From the NCBI GenBank assembly GCA_002505325.1, contig DAUV01000062.1, positions 1 to 12,668 of the forward strand: DNA of 12,668 nt, given 5' to 3'. The stretch is from Euryarchaeota archaeon UBA623. GTDB lineage: Archaea > Thermoplasmatota > Poseidoniia > Poseidoniales > Thalassarchaeaceae. The position numbers and the translations under genes are program-made. Under the pieces are notes generated by a model. That model had not been told where the DNA came from. It saw only the letters and a list, made by a program, of their open reading frames with translations, and made no database searches. Below, piece by piece: positions 6,162 to 12,668 of the stretch. Within the stretch, counting starts at the first letter, position 1; each line of letters begins with the position of its first letter.

Positions 6162-7517
6162 CTATACCATTCCCTGCGCCTGCATCGCCTCAGCGACCTT
6201 TAGGAATCCAGCTATGTTTGCGCCTGCGACATAATTTCCGGGCATTCCGTATTTCTCAGAGGTCTCAAATGCGTTCTTGTGGATATTCACCATTATGCCC
6301 TCGAGCTTCTGATCGACCTCCTCTCGAGACCAACTCATACGTAGGCTGTTCTGACTCATCTCCAATCCAGAGGTTGCCACTCCTCCGGCATTCGACGCCT
6401 TACCCGGGGCGAATAGTACTCCATTAGCATGGAAGCACTCAACGGCTTCTGGGGTGCAGGGCATGTTGGCGCCCTCGGCGACTGCGATGACTTTGTTGTT
6501 GACTAGCATCTGCGCCTCTTCGCCATTAATCTCGTTTTGAGTCGCGCAAGGTAGCGCGATGTCGACATTGGTATCCCAGAGTCCATTCAGATTGGGTTCC
6601 GGCTTGGAAGCGGTGTACTCAACTCCGTCGAATTGGTCGGCGTACTCACTCATTCGACCGCGGCGGTTGTTCTTGAGATCCATGATCCATGCTAGCTTCT
6701 CTCTGTCGATTCCTGCCGGGTCGTAAATGAATCCACTGCTGTCAGACATCGTTACCGGCTTGCCGCCAAGATCGAGGACCTTCTCGCATGCGAACTGGGC
6801 GACGTTACCAGAACCGCTGATGGCAACCGTGGCACCCTCGAAGCTCTTGCCCTTTGTGGCGAGCATCTCTCGAGCGAAGTAAACCAATCCATATCCAGTC
6901 GCCTCGGGACGAATCAGAGATCCCCCATATGAGCGGCCCTTTCCAGTCAGTACTCCTGTGAACTCGTTAGCGAGCTTCTTGTACATCCCGAACAGGTAGC
7001 CAATCTCTCGTCCACCCACGCCAATGTCGCCAGCGGGTACGTCGAGATCTGCACCAATATGGCGCCATAGTTCCATCATGAAGGACTGGCAGAAACGCAT
7101 GACCTCAGCATCAGATTTGCCCTTAGGATCAAAGTCGGATCCACCCTTCCCACCACCCATAGGAAGACCTGTCAGACTATTCTTGAAGAGTTGCTCGAAG
7201 GCAAGGAACTTCAGGATAGACTGGTTCACACTAGGGTGGAATCTGAGGCCGCCCTTGTAGGGACCAATGGCACTGTTGAACTGGATTCGGAATCCACGGT
7301 TGATGTGGAGATCTCCATTGTCGTCGTACCAAGGCACTCGAAACTGGATTATCCTCTCAGCCTCGACGATGGCCTCGACCACTGTGAGGAACTCCGGATT
7401 AGCCTTTATCACCGGCACTAGGCTGTCTAGAACCTCTTCAACCGCCTGATGGAACTCAGGTTGGTTCGGGTCTCTCGCTATCACGCTGTCATACACTGTT
7501 TTCATTGTACTATCCAT
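6162..7517 (-). CDS. gdhA: NADP-type glutamate dehydrogenase, family I (hexameric)
   Basis: 451 residues, normal for the hexameric family I enzyme. It interconverts 2-oxoglutarate plus ammonium and glutamate using a nicotinamide cofactor in the cytoplasm. Seen are the substrate region GPYKGGLRFHP (85-95), LPMGGGKGGSDFDPKGKSD (118-136) with catalytic Lys124, PAGDIGVGGREIGY (161-174) with catalytic Asp164, TGKGRSYGGSLIRPEATGYG (191-210), the Rossmann loop GSGNVA (235-240), and SDSSGFI (258-264), the region that selects NADP in this family. ATG at 7517 is supported by GGTGA 4 bases upstream. It is monocistronic and convergent with the amino-acid importer. Family I is the bacterial/fungal type rather than the shorter enzyme of Thermococcales, which suggests acquisition if the host is an archaeon. 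Biosynthetic use is the usual role of this class but is not provable here. Confidence 0.97.
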   Translation of the reverse strand: MDSTMKTVYDSVIARDPNQPEFHQAVEEVLDSLVPVIKANPEFLTVVEAIVEAERIIQFRVPWYDDNGDLHINRGFRIQFNSAIGPYKGGLRFHPSVNQSILKFLAFEQLFKNSLTGLPMGGGKGGSDFDPKGKSDAEVMRFCQSFMMELWRHIGADLDVPAGDIGVGGREIGYLFGMYKKLANEFTGVLTGKGRSYGGSLIRPEATGYGLVYFAREMLATKGKSFEGATVAISGSGNVAQFACEKVLDLGGKPVTMSDSSGFIYDPAGIDREKLAWIMDLKNNRRGRMSEYADQFDGVEYTASKPEPNLNGLWDTNVDIALPCATQNEINGEEAQMLVNNKVIAVAEGANMPCTPEAVECFHANGVLFAPGKASNAGGVATSGLEMSQNSLRMSWSREEVDQKLEGIMVNIHKNAFETSEKYGMPGNYVAGANIAGFLKVAEAMQAQGMV

Positions 7518-7521
7518 TGGT

Positions 7522-7526
7522 TCACC
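7522..7526 (-). promoter_or_regulatory. Ribosome binding site of gdhA
   Basis: GGTGA on the minus strand, 4 bases before ATG 7517. The spacing matches the other sites in the window, which favours this start over the in-frame ATG at 7505 and implies a leader on the mRNA. Confidence 0.5.
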
Positions 7527-7588
7527 AAGGGGATTGAACGATTCCTATTTGAGGGACCGGGCGCTTGCGCGACCGAGGGGGGGCTTTT

Positions 7589-7598
7589 GAATAATATC
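7589..7598 (-). promoter_or_regulatory. Possible gdhA TATA box
   Basis: GATATTATTC on the minus strand, about 75 bases before gdhA. It would place transcription start near 7568 and give a leader of about 50 bases, with the GC-rich inverted repeat GCGC-TT-GCGC (7561-7570) at the very start. A second AT-rich patch (7540-7553) is nearer the gene and is an alternative. Confidence 0.25.
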
Positions 7599-7622
7599 CT
7601 AAGCAGATATGCGTTCCAAACG

Positions 7623-7643
7623 GACCCTTAGGGGTCGAAAAAA
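7623..7643 (-). terminator. Probable terminator of the HD phosphohydrolase gene
   Basis: On the minus strand the stop codon is followed after one base by TTTTTT (7643-7638) and then a 5-base stem hairpin, GACCC with GGGTC around a 4-base loop (7636-7623). A T-run right after the gene is how many archaeal transcripts end. The order, T-run before the stem, is not that of a bacterial intrinsic terminator. Confidence 0.4.
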
Positions 7644-7644
7644 C

Positions 7645-8961
7645 TCATGAGAACAGATGTCTTTCGGCTAACTGCGCCACATCCGACAGATGTCCTGGCA
7701 GAGTAATCACATAGACCGCTGCCTGACTCACTTGTCGGTTCCTCAGAGCCTCGGCAATCGGAGTATGTTCGCGGAGCCACCGCGTGCGTCCATCATCACC
7801 TACAATCCTGACGTCGACTTGAGACATCCGAGGTTCGGCGAGGAGTAGTTTGACATTAGGCACGTCGATGGCGACGTATCCAGGTAGCAGGCCGGCTCGG
7901 TGTGCTAAATCGTCCTCAAACTGCCTGCGTGAATCTGGATTTGTGGCAATCTCAAGAAGTCGCTCGACCTGTTGGGGAGTGAGTTCCTCTCTACGACGAC
8001 TGCAGCATACCTTCAGCAGTTGTCTGTACTTCAGTCTACGAATCATGTCCTGAGCGTAATCGCCAGCGCCTCCGAGAACCTCCCATATCTCCGCATCAAC
8101 CCGGCGCTGCAGGTCCAGAGATTCTGGCATCTGTTCCGAGCTGCGCTCTACCGCCCTAGAGAGCATGACCTCGGTCACCCTAGTGACTCTATGGAAGTAA
8201 ACTGCACTGTACATTAGCGCCCTTGCCATCATCATGCCCTCGAGCGCTGGCAGGCCGCCTTCCTCCACGGCGATGTCGCCGCCATGCCTCTCAAGGCACC
8301 TGATTAGGCGGCGATGGTCAACGATTCCGTGGGTGACACCTGTGAAATGCGAATCGCGGAGTAGGTAGTCCAGTTGGTCGCAATCCACAGGCCCGTGGAC
8401 CAAATGGGCTAGAGTCAGGTCCTTGTCTACAAAGTCTTCACGGCCCTCAGTCCATGCTGTCAGAGAGCGTTCAGTACCTCCTGCCCCTGGGCCTCGGATT
8501 AGACCTGCAACCTCCTTCGGCTCTAGGTCGTGCCTCTCGAGTATGTCCGGCACCCTCTGACGTTCTAGAACTGAAGACTGCTCACCGTCACGTAGAACAT
8601 CATACTCACCGAGAATTATTCCTTCAGTGATCGACATGTGATCCATCCCTCCGCGCTCATGCAGGATGTGCTCGAGCGTGTGTGAGTAGGGGCCGTGACC
8701 CACATCATGGAGCATCGCTGCTGCTTGGACTGTATTGGTCTCATGCTCATCCAAACCCAATGACTCGGCCATCATACCAGCGATGTGAGACACCCCTAGG
8801 GAATGCTCAAATCTAGTATGATGAGCTCCAGGAAATACCAGATGGGCCAACCCTAGCTGCTTGATGTGACTGAGTTTATTCATCTCTGGAGTGCCAAGCA
8901 GTTCCCTACGAACACCGTCCAGTCTGAACTGTCCGTGAATAGCATCGTTGATGACCTTCAT
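7645..8961 (-). CDS. HD-domain phosphohydrolase, SAMHD1/dGTPase-like
   Basis: 438 residues from ATG 8961. An in-frame GTG at 8991 would add ten residues, but MKVINDAIHGQFRLD is the natural family N-terminus. Numbered from that GTG, the metal-binding residues are His63 (HTRFEHSLGV), His95-Asp96 (LHDVGHGPYSHTLEH) and Asp205 in DCDQLDYLLRDSHFTG. This layout is that of SAMHD1 and the related bacterial YwfO-type enzymes, which hydrolyse nucleoside triphosphates to nucleoside plus triphosphate, rather than of RelA/SpoT. The C-terminal part, after about 300, is the family's accessory region, including AIDVPNVKLLL. Function inferred: control of a dNTP or similar nucleotide pool; the substrate is not decided by sequence. 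It stands alone on its strand and diverges from a ribbon-helix-helix gene across a 184-base gap. Confidence 0.88.
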   Translation of the reverse strand: MKVINDAIHGQFRLDGVRRELLGTPEMNKLSHIKQLGLAHLVFPGAHHTRFEHSLGVSHIAGMMAESLGLDEHETNTVQAAAMLHDVGHGPYSHTLEHILHERGGMDHMSITEGIILGEYDVLRDGEQSSVLERQRVPDILERHDLEPKEVAGLIRGPGAGGTERSLTAWTEGREDFVDKDLTLAHLVHGPVDCDQLDYLLRDSHFTGVTHGIVDHRRLIRCLERHGGDIAVEEGGLPALEGMMMARALMYSAVYFHRVTRVTEVMLSRAVERSSEQMPESLDLQRRVDAEIWEVLGGAGDYAQDMIRRLKYRQLLKVCCSRRREELTPQQVERLLEIATNPDSRRQFEDDLAHRAGLLPGYVAIDVPNVKLLLAEPRMSQVDVRIVGDDGRTRWLREHTPIAEALRNRQVSQAAVYVITLPGHLSDVAQLAERHLFS

Positions 8962-9067
8962 ACCCGACCCTGCGGGGCTTCGACATGACACTTAGCCTTG
9001 AAACGCACTATCGCCGGGACAGTGGGCGGAGGCAATACTTACTGGATTTGAGAGTCGTTTTGTAATC

Positions 9068-9097
9068 ATTGCATTTCATTTGTCTTTCAATTGCAAT
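9068..9097. promoter_or_regulatory. Inverted repeat, possible operator between the HD and RHH genes
   Basis: ATTGCA (9068-9073) and its complement TGCAAT (9092-9097) are set 18 bases apart in an AT-rich patch that contrasts with the GC-rich flanks. Half-site spacing of about 24 bases, roughly two helical turns, would suit a protein with paired DNA-binding units such as the adjacent ribbon-helix-helix regulator. Short repeats like this also occur by chance. Confidence 0.3.
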
Positions 9098-9131
9098 ACA
9101 GTTAAGTGCCCCCTCTGGGTCTGCGGGACTC

Positions 9132-9137
9132 AGGAGG
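9132..9137 (+). promoter_or_regulatory. Ribosome binding site that sets a GTG start
   Basis: AGGAGG, 8 bases before GTG 9146. It favours that codon over the TTG at 9080 or the ATG at 9164 for the ribbon-helix-helix gene. Confidence 0.65.
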
Positions 9138-9145
9138 AACCCGAA

Positions 9146-9514
9146 GTGGCCGGTGTCAGTCCAATGGTCTCGCTAAGAATCCCCGAGGACCATTTGCTGG
9201 AAATCGACCAGCGAGTGGGCTTCGACGGTATGCGAAACCGTTCAGACGTGATTCGAGATGCTGTCCGCAGGTACCTCGCTTCGCCTCTGCCCTCAATGGG
9301 GGCGAGGGTCGAGGTTGACCTTGGCCCCGATCTGACTGTGAGGATACGGGACTTCTGCAAACTGCGAGGCGAGTCTGTTGCTACGGTGCTGCGGCAGGCA
9401 GCTCGCGAGCACATCGCCAAGGGAACCCTGGAGAGTGCTACGGTAGACCAAGTCCTCTCCATGCGCATGGACGAGTTGCGTGCGCGATTCGATGACGATT
9501 CGAACGCTCTATGA
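9146..9514 (+). CDS. Ribbon-helix-helix regulator with two RHH-like units
   Basis: 122 residues from GTG 9146. The first unit (residues about 7-45) reads VSLRIPEDHLLEIDQRVGF then RNRSDVIRDAVRRYLA, a standard CopG-type strand and two helices, with the strand residues that read DNA. The second (about 52-92) has a similar outline: RVEVDLGPDLTVRIRDFCK then SVATVLRQAAREHIAKG. It may be a second, diverged RHH unit, making the chain a built-in pseudo-dimer. The tail (VDQVLSMRMDELRARFDDD) looks helical and charged. RHH proteins are usually small repressors acting on nearby promoters; the divergent HD gene and its own promoter are the obvious targets. No toxin-like partner lies next to it, so an antitoxin role is not favoured. 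The next strong ribosome-site-like motif overlaps its stop codon. Confidence 0.85.
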   Translation: MAGVSPMVSLRIPEDHLLEIDQRVGFDGMRNRSDVIRDAVRRYLASPLPSMGARVEVDLGPDLTVRIRDFCKLRGESVATVLRQAAREHIAKGTLESATVDQVLSMRMDELRARFDDDSNAL

Positions 9515-9523
9515 GGTGAGAGA

Positions 9524-9718
9524 TTGAGCGATGATGGGATGCACGAGAAAAATGCGGGGGGGCGTCGACGACGCCCCCTCGCCCAACCCGTGCTATGCGG
9601 CCTAGAAGGACTACGGGCTCGGGCTAAGCTATCTGATGCAGTCGGCTATGACGCCCGTGATGTCCCAAGAGGCTCCAGAGGGAAGTCTCGCAAGACCGAT
9701 CGGGAGCATCTTCTCTGA
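9524..9718 (+). CDS. Doubtful small ORF, 64 residues, no known family
   Basis: TTG start with GAGGTG 5 bases upstream, overlapping the stop of the RHH gene, the same arrangement as the purC-aminotransferase junction. The product would be arginine-rich (MSDDGMHEKNAGGRRRRPL at the start) and matches nothing I recognise. Against it, a 12-base GC stem lies inside the ORF and forces its GGRRRRP residues, and the rest reads like out-of-frame sequence. An alternative start on the same ribosome site is ATG 9531 in another frame, giving only 24 codons. It may be non-coding. Confidence 0.25.
   Translation: MSDDGMHEKNAGGRRRRPLAQPVLCGLEGLRARAKLSDAVGYDARDVPRGSRGKSRKTDREHLL
9554..9582. other. Strong GC-rich hairpin downstream of the RHH gene
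   Basis: A 12-base stem (9554-9565 with 9571-9582, one G-U pair) around a 5-base loop CGACG. It begins 40 bases after the RHH stop. Reading plus, no T-run follows; reading minus, it is followed by CATTTTTC, the form of an intrinsic terminator for a minus-strand transcript, but no minus-strand gene is seen to its right. It could end or protect the RHH transcript or be part of a structured RNA. Confidence 0.6.
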
Positions 9719-9733
9719 AATTCAACACACACC

Positions 9734-9756
9734 GTCTCGCACATCTCGTGCGGGAC
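9734..9756 (+). other. Hairpin just upstream of the PPDK_N gene
   Basis: GTCTCGCAC (9734-9742) pairs with GTGCGGGAC (9748-9756), nine pairs with one G-U, around the loop ATCTC. It ends 32 bases before ATG 9789, so it would lie in the leader if the transcript starts upstream. No ribosome site is seen between it and the ATG. Confidence 0.5.
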
Positions 9757-9788
9757 ACCCCTCGGTGCGTCAATCTGAACTTTGATGC

Positions 9789-12668
9789 ATGATGCTCTCA
9801 TCCGGTGCCATGGGCGAGGGTATCTCCGACTGGAGTCGCTTCGAGAGGTTGACACCTTTCAGAGTCAGAGACGTACTTCTTGTGGCCAGTCACTTCGACC
9901 ACTATTTGTTGGAGGAATCGGGGTACTTAGCGGAGATAATGCAGGAGGAATACTCCGACTTGAATCTCTCTCAGGCACCCCGTATCATCCACAGTCCCGA
10001 TGCACGGGACGCCCTCAGGCTGCTAAATACACGCGAGTTCGACCTTGTCATCACTATGACAAGGGTGGGTGAAATGGATGTCAAGGCCTTCGGGACTGAG
10101 GCGAAGCGTGTAATTGAGGGACTTCCTGTAGTCATGTTGAGTCACAACACGCGTGAATTAGCGACCCTTAGTGCAGGCGATGGAATCGATCGAATATTCG
10201 TGTGGACGGGCGATAGCAGGATACTATTGTCTATCTGTAAGCTAATCGAGGACGAGCGTAATGTCGAGAATGATGTTCGAGATGGTGATGTGCAAGTCAT
10301 CCTGCTAGTTGAGGACAGTCGCAGATTCTACTCCGCTTATCTCCCTCTACTCTACACCCAGCTGGTAAACCAGACGACGCGGCTTATGGGGGAGGGAGGG
10401 AACCTGCACGAAAAGTTACTGAGATTGAGGGCCAGAGCCAAGATTCTACTGGCATCTGACATGAACTCTGCAAAGTCCGTAATCGACAGATACCACAACA
10501 ACATCATCGGGATTTTCACTGACGGTAAGTTCCCAAACCAAGGTGGGCAGAGAGACACAGCAGGTCTAGAGTTAGTACGCTACGCCCAAGAGGGGCATCG
10601 CTACATGCCGATACTGTTCCAATCAAAGAACCTCGAACTAAAGGAGGATGCTGAGTCATTAGACGTTCGCTTCCTCCACAAGGAGGATACGCAACTGTAC
10701 CGGCGGATAGAGGAGTTCATGGTCGACGAAATGAATTTCGGTGACTTCGTCTTCAGGATGCCTGATGGGGGCGAGGTCACTAGAGCGTCAAATCTTGAGG
10801 AATTCATACACGGGCTAGAGAACGCGCCCATCGAGTCAATAGAATACCATGCTGGGAGGAACCAATTCTCGCATTGGCTGAGGACACGTTCAGAGTTCTA
10901 CCTCGCGGCGGAGATGAGACCGAAGAAGATCGGTGACTTCGATAACCCCGAGGGAGTCAGGAAATATCTCGCTGACTCTGTCAAGAATCACATTGTCCAA
11001 GTTCGGATGCGCACCATCGGGGACTACGACGCGAGTCGGGAAGGGGCTGGATTCCAGAGGATCGGTAGGGGCAGCCTAGGTGGCAAAGGTAGAGGATTGG
11101 CCTTTTTCTTCACGCGGATGCTTGACCTAGGATTGAGTGGTGCCTTCCCCGATGTTGAGTTTGTTGTCCCTAGATCAGTGGTAATTGGCACAGACGTCTT
11201 CGAGGAGTTCGTCGAAGACAATGAACTCGGCAGGTTTGCTCATGAAGACCACAGCAATGAGGAGGTCAATCGAGCATTTCTCGAAGCTGAATTCACAAGT
11301 GAGATGGTTGGAGAGATCTCGGTGATGCTACAACAGACCAAGTGGCCCCTAGCAATCCGCTCTTCTAGCCTGCTTGAGGATTCCAGCCACCAGCCTTTCG
11401 CAGGAGTCTATGCGACCTACATGCTGGCTAATGACCATCCGGACTTAGAAGTCCGACTCAGAAGACTGCTTGAGGCGATTAAGCTCGTCTATGCCTCCAC
11501 TTACCACCGTGGGGCCAAGGCGTACGTCGCTGCCACGCCCAGCACCATCGAGGACGAGCGCATGGCAGTGGTCATCCAAGATCTGGTTGGCGACGAGGTC
11601 AACGGACGCTTCTATCCAATGATATCGGGGGCCGCTAGGAGTCGTAATCACTATCCAGTCGAACCTCTGGTCGCCGAAGACGGTATTGCAGCCATCTGCA
11701 TTGGCTTAGGTCGTCAGGTTTCGGCCGGAGGAAAGTGTCTAAGATACAGCCCGGGGCAACCTCGGAGGATACACCAGTTCCACAGTAATCAAGCGATTCT
11801 GGATACCTCGCAACGCAGCTTCTTCGCTATTCCAATGGAGCAAGAGGACGGAGCGGTTCACCCTACTGAAGAAGGCAATCTGCTGAACCTCAGTCTGGCC
11901 GAGGCCGAGGAAGATGGTTGCCTTGCACTGGTAGGTTCTACCTACGTGGTCTCGGATGACCGTATCGTCGATTCCGTGGTAGTCGATGGTGGGCCGAGGA
12001 TAGTGACCTTCGCCCCGGTCCTCAAACATGGACGGTTTCCCCTGTCAGAGATACTCAGCCACGTACTCAACACCTGTCAGAACTACATCGGATCACCCGT
12101 TGAACTAGAGTTCGCGATGTCAATCGATCAGGACTCTGGAACTCAGAGGTTTGCCATCCTGCAAGTCAGACCGATGATGGAGGAATCCGTGGACATCGAC
12201 ATCGATCTGGCTGAGATTGATCGTTCCAAGGCGATGTGCATCTGTAGCCAGTCTCTGGGCAATGGGGTCATTGAGGGAATCAAGGATGTCGTGTATGTCC
12301 ATCCAGAAAGATTAGACAGGATGCGTACGATGGATCTGACGGCTGAGATAGAGGCCATAGACGCCTCCCTCAGAGCCGAAGGGCGACCCTATGTTTTGAT
12401 TGGACCGGGGAGATGGGGATCTTCGGACCCGTCACTGGGAATCCCGGTACAGTGGGACCAGATAATGGGCTCTAGGACGATTGTTGAGGTGCCGATGACG
12501 GACATCCACGTTGAACCTTCACAGGGGACTCATTTCTTCCAGAACATCATCACCTTCAACATCGGCTACCTGACGATAGGTGTCGATGACTTCGTCGACT
12601 GGGAGTGGTTGGACTCTATCGAGGCGACGGCTGAATCCGGAGCCCTCCGTCATGTCAGTCTCGATGGA
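9789..12668 (+). CDS. Two receiver-like domains joined to a PEP/pyruvate-binding ATP-grasp domain (PPDK_N), right end open
   Basis: 960 codons in one frame, no stop before the window edge. Starts ATG 9789, 9792 and 9810 are possible; none has a ribosome site, and a TGA precedes 9789. Residues about 22-160 resemble a receiver, but the phospho-aspartate position reads ITMT (88-91), so it is degenerate. Residues about 167-305 form a full receiver: acidic pair Glu175-Asp176 (LLVEDS), Asp245 (FTDGKF), Ser279 (LFQSK) and Lys298 (LHKED). PPDK_N then follows: GSLGGKGRGLA (428-438), IRSSSLLEDSSHQPFAGVY (523-541) and the closing QVRP (792-795). A C-terminal unit has GPGRWGSSDPSLG (872-884) and SQGTHFFQN (911-919). 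I recall the same architecture from Bacteroidetes proteins of about 1,000 residues, often labelled PEP synthase. No phosphohistidine or PEP-binding barrel domain is seen, so canonical PEP synthesis is unlikely. A phosphorylation-controlled ATP-dependent phosphotransferase is my inference. Confidence 0.9.
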   Translation, partial: MMLSSGAMGEGISDWSRFERLTPFRVRDVLLVASHFDHYLLEESGYLAEIMQEEYSDLNLSQAPRIIHSPDARDALRLLNTREFDLVITMTRVGEMDVKAFGTEAKRVIEGLPVVMLSHNTRELATLSAGDGIDRIFVWTGDSRILLSICKLIEDERNVENDVRDGDVQVILLVEDSRRFYSAYLPLLYTQLVNQTTRLMGEGGNLHEKLLRLRARAKILLASDMNSAKSVIDRYHNNIIGIFTDGKFPNQGGQRDTAGLELVRYAQEGHRYMPILFQSKNLELKEDAESLDVRFLHKEDTQLYRRIEEFMVDEMNFGDFVFRMPDGGEVTRASNLEEFIHGLENAPIESIEYHAGRNQFSHWLRTRSEFYLAAEMRPKKIGDFDNPEGVRKYLADSVKNHIVQVRMRTIGDYDASREGAGFQRIGRGSLGGKGRGLAFFFTRMLDLGLSGAFPDVEFVVPRSVVIGTDVFEEFVEDNELGRFAHEDHSNEEVNRAFLEAEFTSEMVGEISVMLQQTKWPLAIRSSSLLEDSSHQPFAGVYATYMLANDHPDLEVRLRRLLEAIKLVYASTYHRGAKAYVAATPSTIEDERMAVVIQDLVGDEVNGRFYPMISGAARSRNHYPVEPLVAEDGIAAICIGLGRQVSAGGKCLRYSPGQPRRIHQFHSNQAILDTSQRSFFAIPMEQEDGAVHPTEEGNLLNLSLAEAEEDGCLALVGSTYVVSDDRIVDSVVVDGGPRIVTFAPVLKHGRFPLSEILSHVLNTCQNYIGSPVELEFAMSIDQDSGTQRFAILQVRPMMEESVDIDIDLAEIDRSKAMCICSQSLGNGVIEGIKDVVYVHPERLDRMRTMDLTAEIEAIDASLRAEGRPYVLIGPGRWGSSDPSLGIPVQWDQIMGSRTIVEVPMTDIHVEPSQGTHFFQNIITFNIGYLTIGVDDFVDWEWLDSIEATAESGALRHVSLDG

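Larger units (their letters stand above)
9515..9788 (+). other. Structured gap of 274 bases, possible untranslated leader or small RNA
   Basis: Between the RHH stop and the large PPDK_N gene there is no convincing gene. The stretch holds the 12-base hairpin at 9554-9582, a possible long-range pairing of ACGGGC (9613-9618) with GCCCGT (9653-9658), a small GTCT/AGAC stem, and a 9-base hairpin at 9734-9756. It does not contain the conserved cores of tRNA, RNase P or SRP RNA that I know. A long leader of the downstream gene or an independent RNA are both open. Confidence 0.35.

Noticed and set aside
9130..9468. Minus-strand open frame of 112 codons
   Set aside because: It is antisense to the RHH gene and serine/arginine-rich, as shadows of GC-rich genes usually are.
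7645..9514. Toxin-antitoxin pair made of the HD protein and the RHH protein
   Set aside because: The genes diverge and are not an overlapping antitoxin-toxin operon, and the HD protein is a full-length housekeeping-type phosphohydrolase.
9515..9788. RNase P RNA, SRP RNA or tRNA in the structured gap
   Set aside because: AGGGAAGTCT is faintly like an RNase P core, but the matching 3' core, the SRP helix 8 motif and a tRNA T-loop are all absent.
9782..10072. Plus-strand open frame of 96 codons
   Set aside because: It is out of frame with the large PPDK_N gene that covers the same bases and shows clear domain motifs.
11196..11219. Perfect 8-base inverted repeat GTCTTCGA / TCGAAGAC
   Set aside because: It lies in the middle of the PPDK_N coding region and is explained by the codons for VFEEFVED; no sign of a control role.
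9789..12668. Plain phosphoenolpyruvate synthase (ppsA)
   Set aside because: Only the ATP-grasp part matches. The N-terminus is two receivers, and no phosphohistidine TSH-type motif or PEP-utilising barrel is seen in 960 residues.

Overview
The window looks like a piece of chromosome from a marine, uncultivated euryarchaeon (Poseidoniales / Marine Group II type), though this is an inference from gene content and style rather than from a marker gene. The pointers are many AGG/AGA and ATA codons, tightly packed genes with GGAGG- or GAGGTG-type ribosome sites inside operons but mostly no such site at operon starts, a substrate-binding protein tethered by a C-terminal membrane helix, a predicted archaeal TATA box, and a mix of bacterial-type enzymes. 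No rRNA, tRNA, mobile element or CRISPR array was seen.

Left part (1-3069, minus strand): a tight four-gene run reads right to left. It starts with an amino-acid-type solute-binding protein, then PurC (SAICAR synthetase), then a class IV aminotransferase, then a sulfotransferase-like P-loop protein cut by the window edge. Gaps are 19 and 8 bases, and the last pair overlaps, so this is probably one transcript. The solute-binding protein appears circularly permuted: the half that normally comes second is encoded first.

Centre (3155-6121, plus strand): diverging from the binding protein are a permease and its ATPase. The permease carries a seven-repeat Ycf48-like beta-propeller on its N-terminus. 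Together with the binding protein these make a polar-amino-acid ABC importer of unusual build. Convergent to it is gdhA (6162-7517, minus), a family I NADP-type glutamate dehydrogenase, which with the importer and aminotransferase gives the locus an amino-acid nitrogen theme.

Right part: an HD-domain (SAMHD1/dGTPase-like) phosphohydrolase on the minus strand diverges from a small double ribbon-helix-helix regulator on the plus strand. A 274-base stretch (9515-9788) follows with two strong GC-rich hairpins and at best a doubtful small ORF. The rest of the window, 9789 to the right edge, is one uninterrupted 960-codon frame that stays open at the edge. It encodes two receiver-type domains, of which only the second has the phosphorylation residues, followed by a PEP/pyruvate-binding ATP-grasp domain (PPDK_N). 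It has no phosphohistidine domain and is unlikely to be an ordinary PEP synthase.

The most novel-looking system is the importer: a permuted, membrane-anchored binding protein paired with a propeller-permease fusion. Next are the two-receiver PPDK_N protein and the structured gap in front of it.
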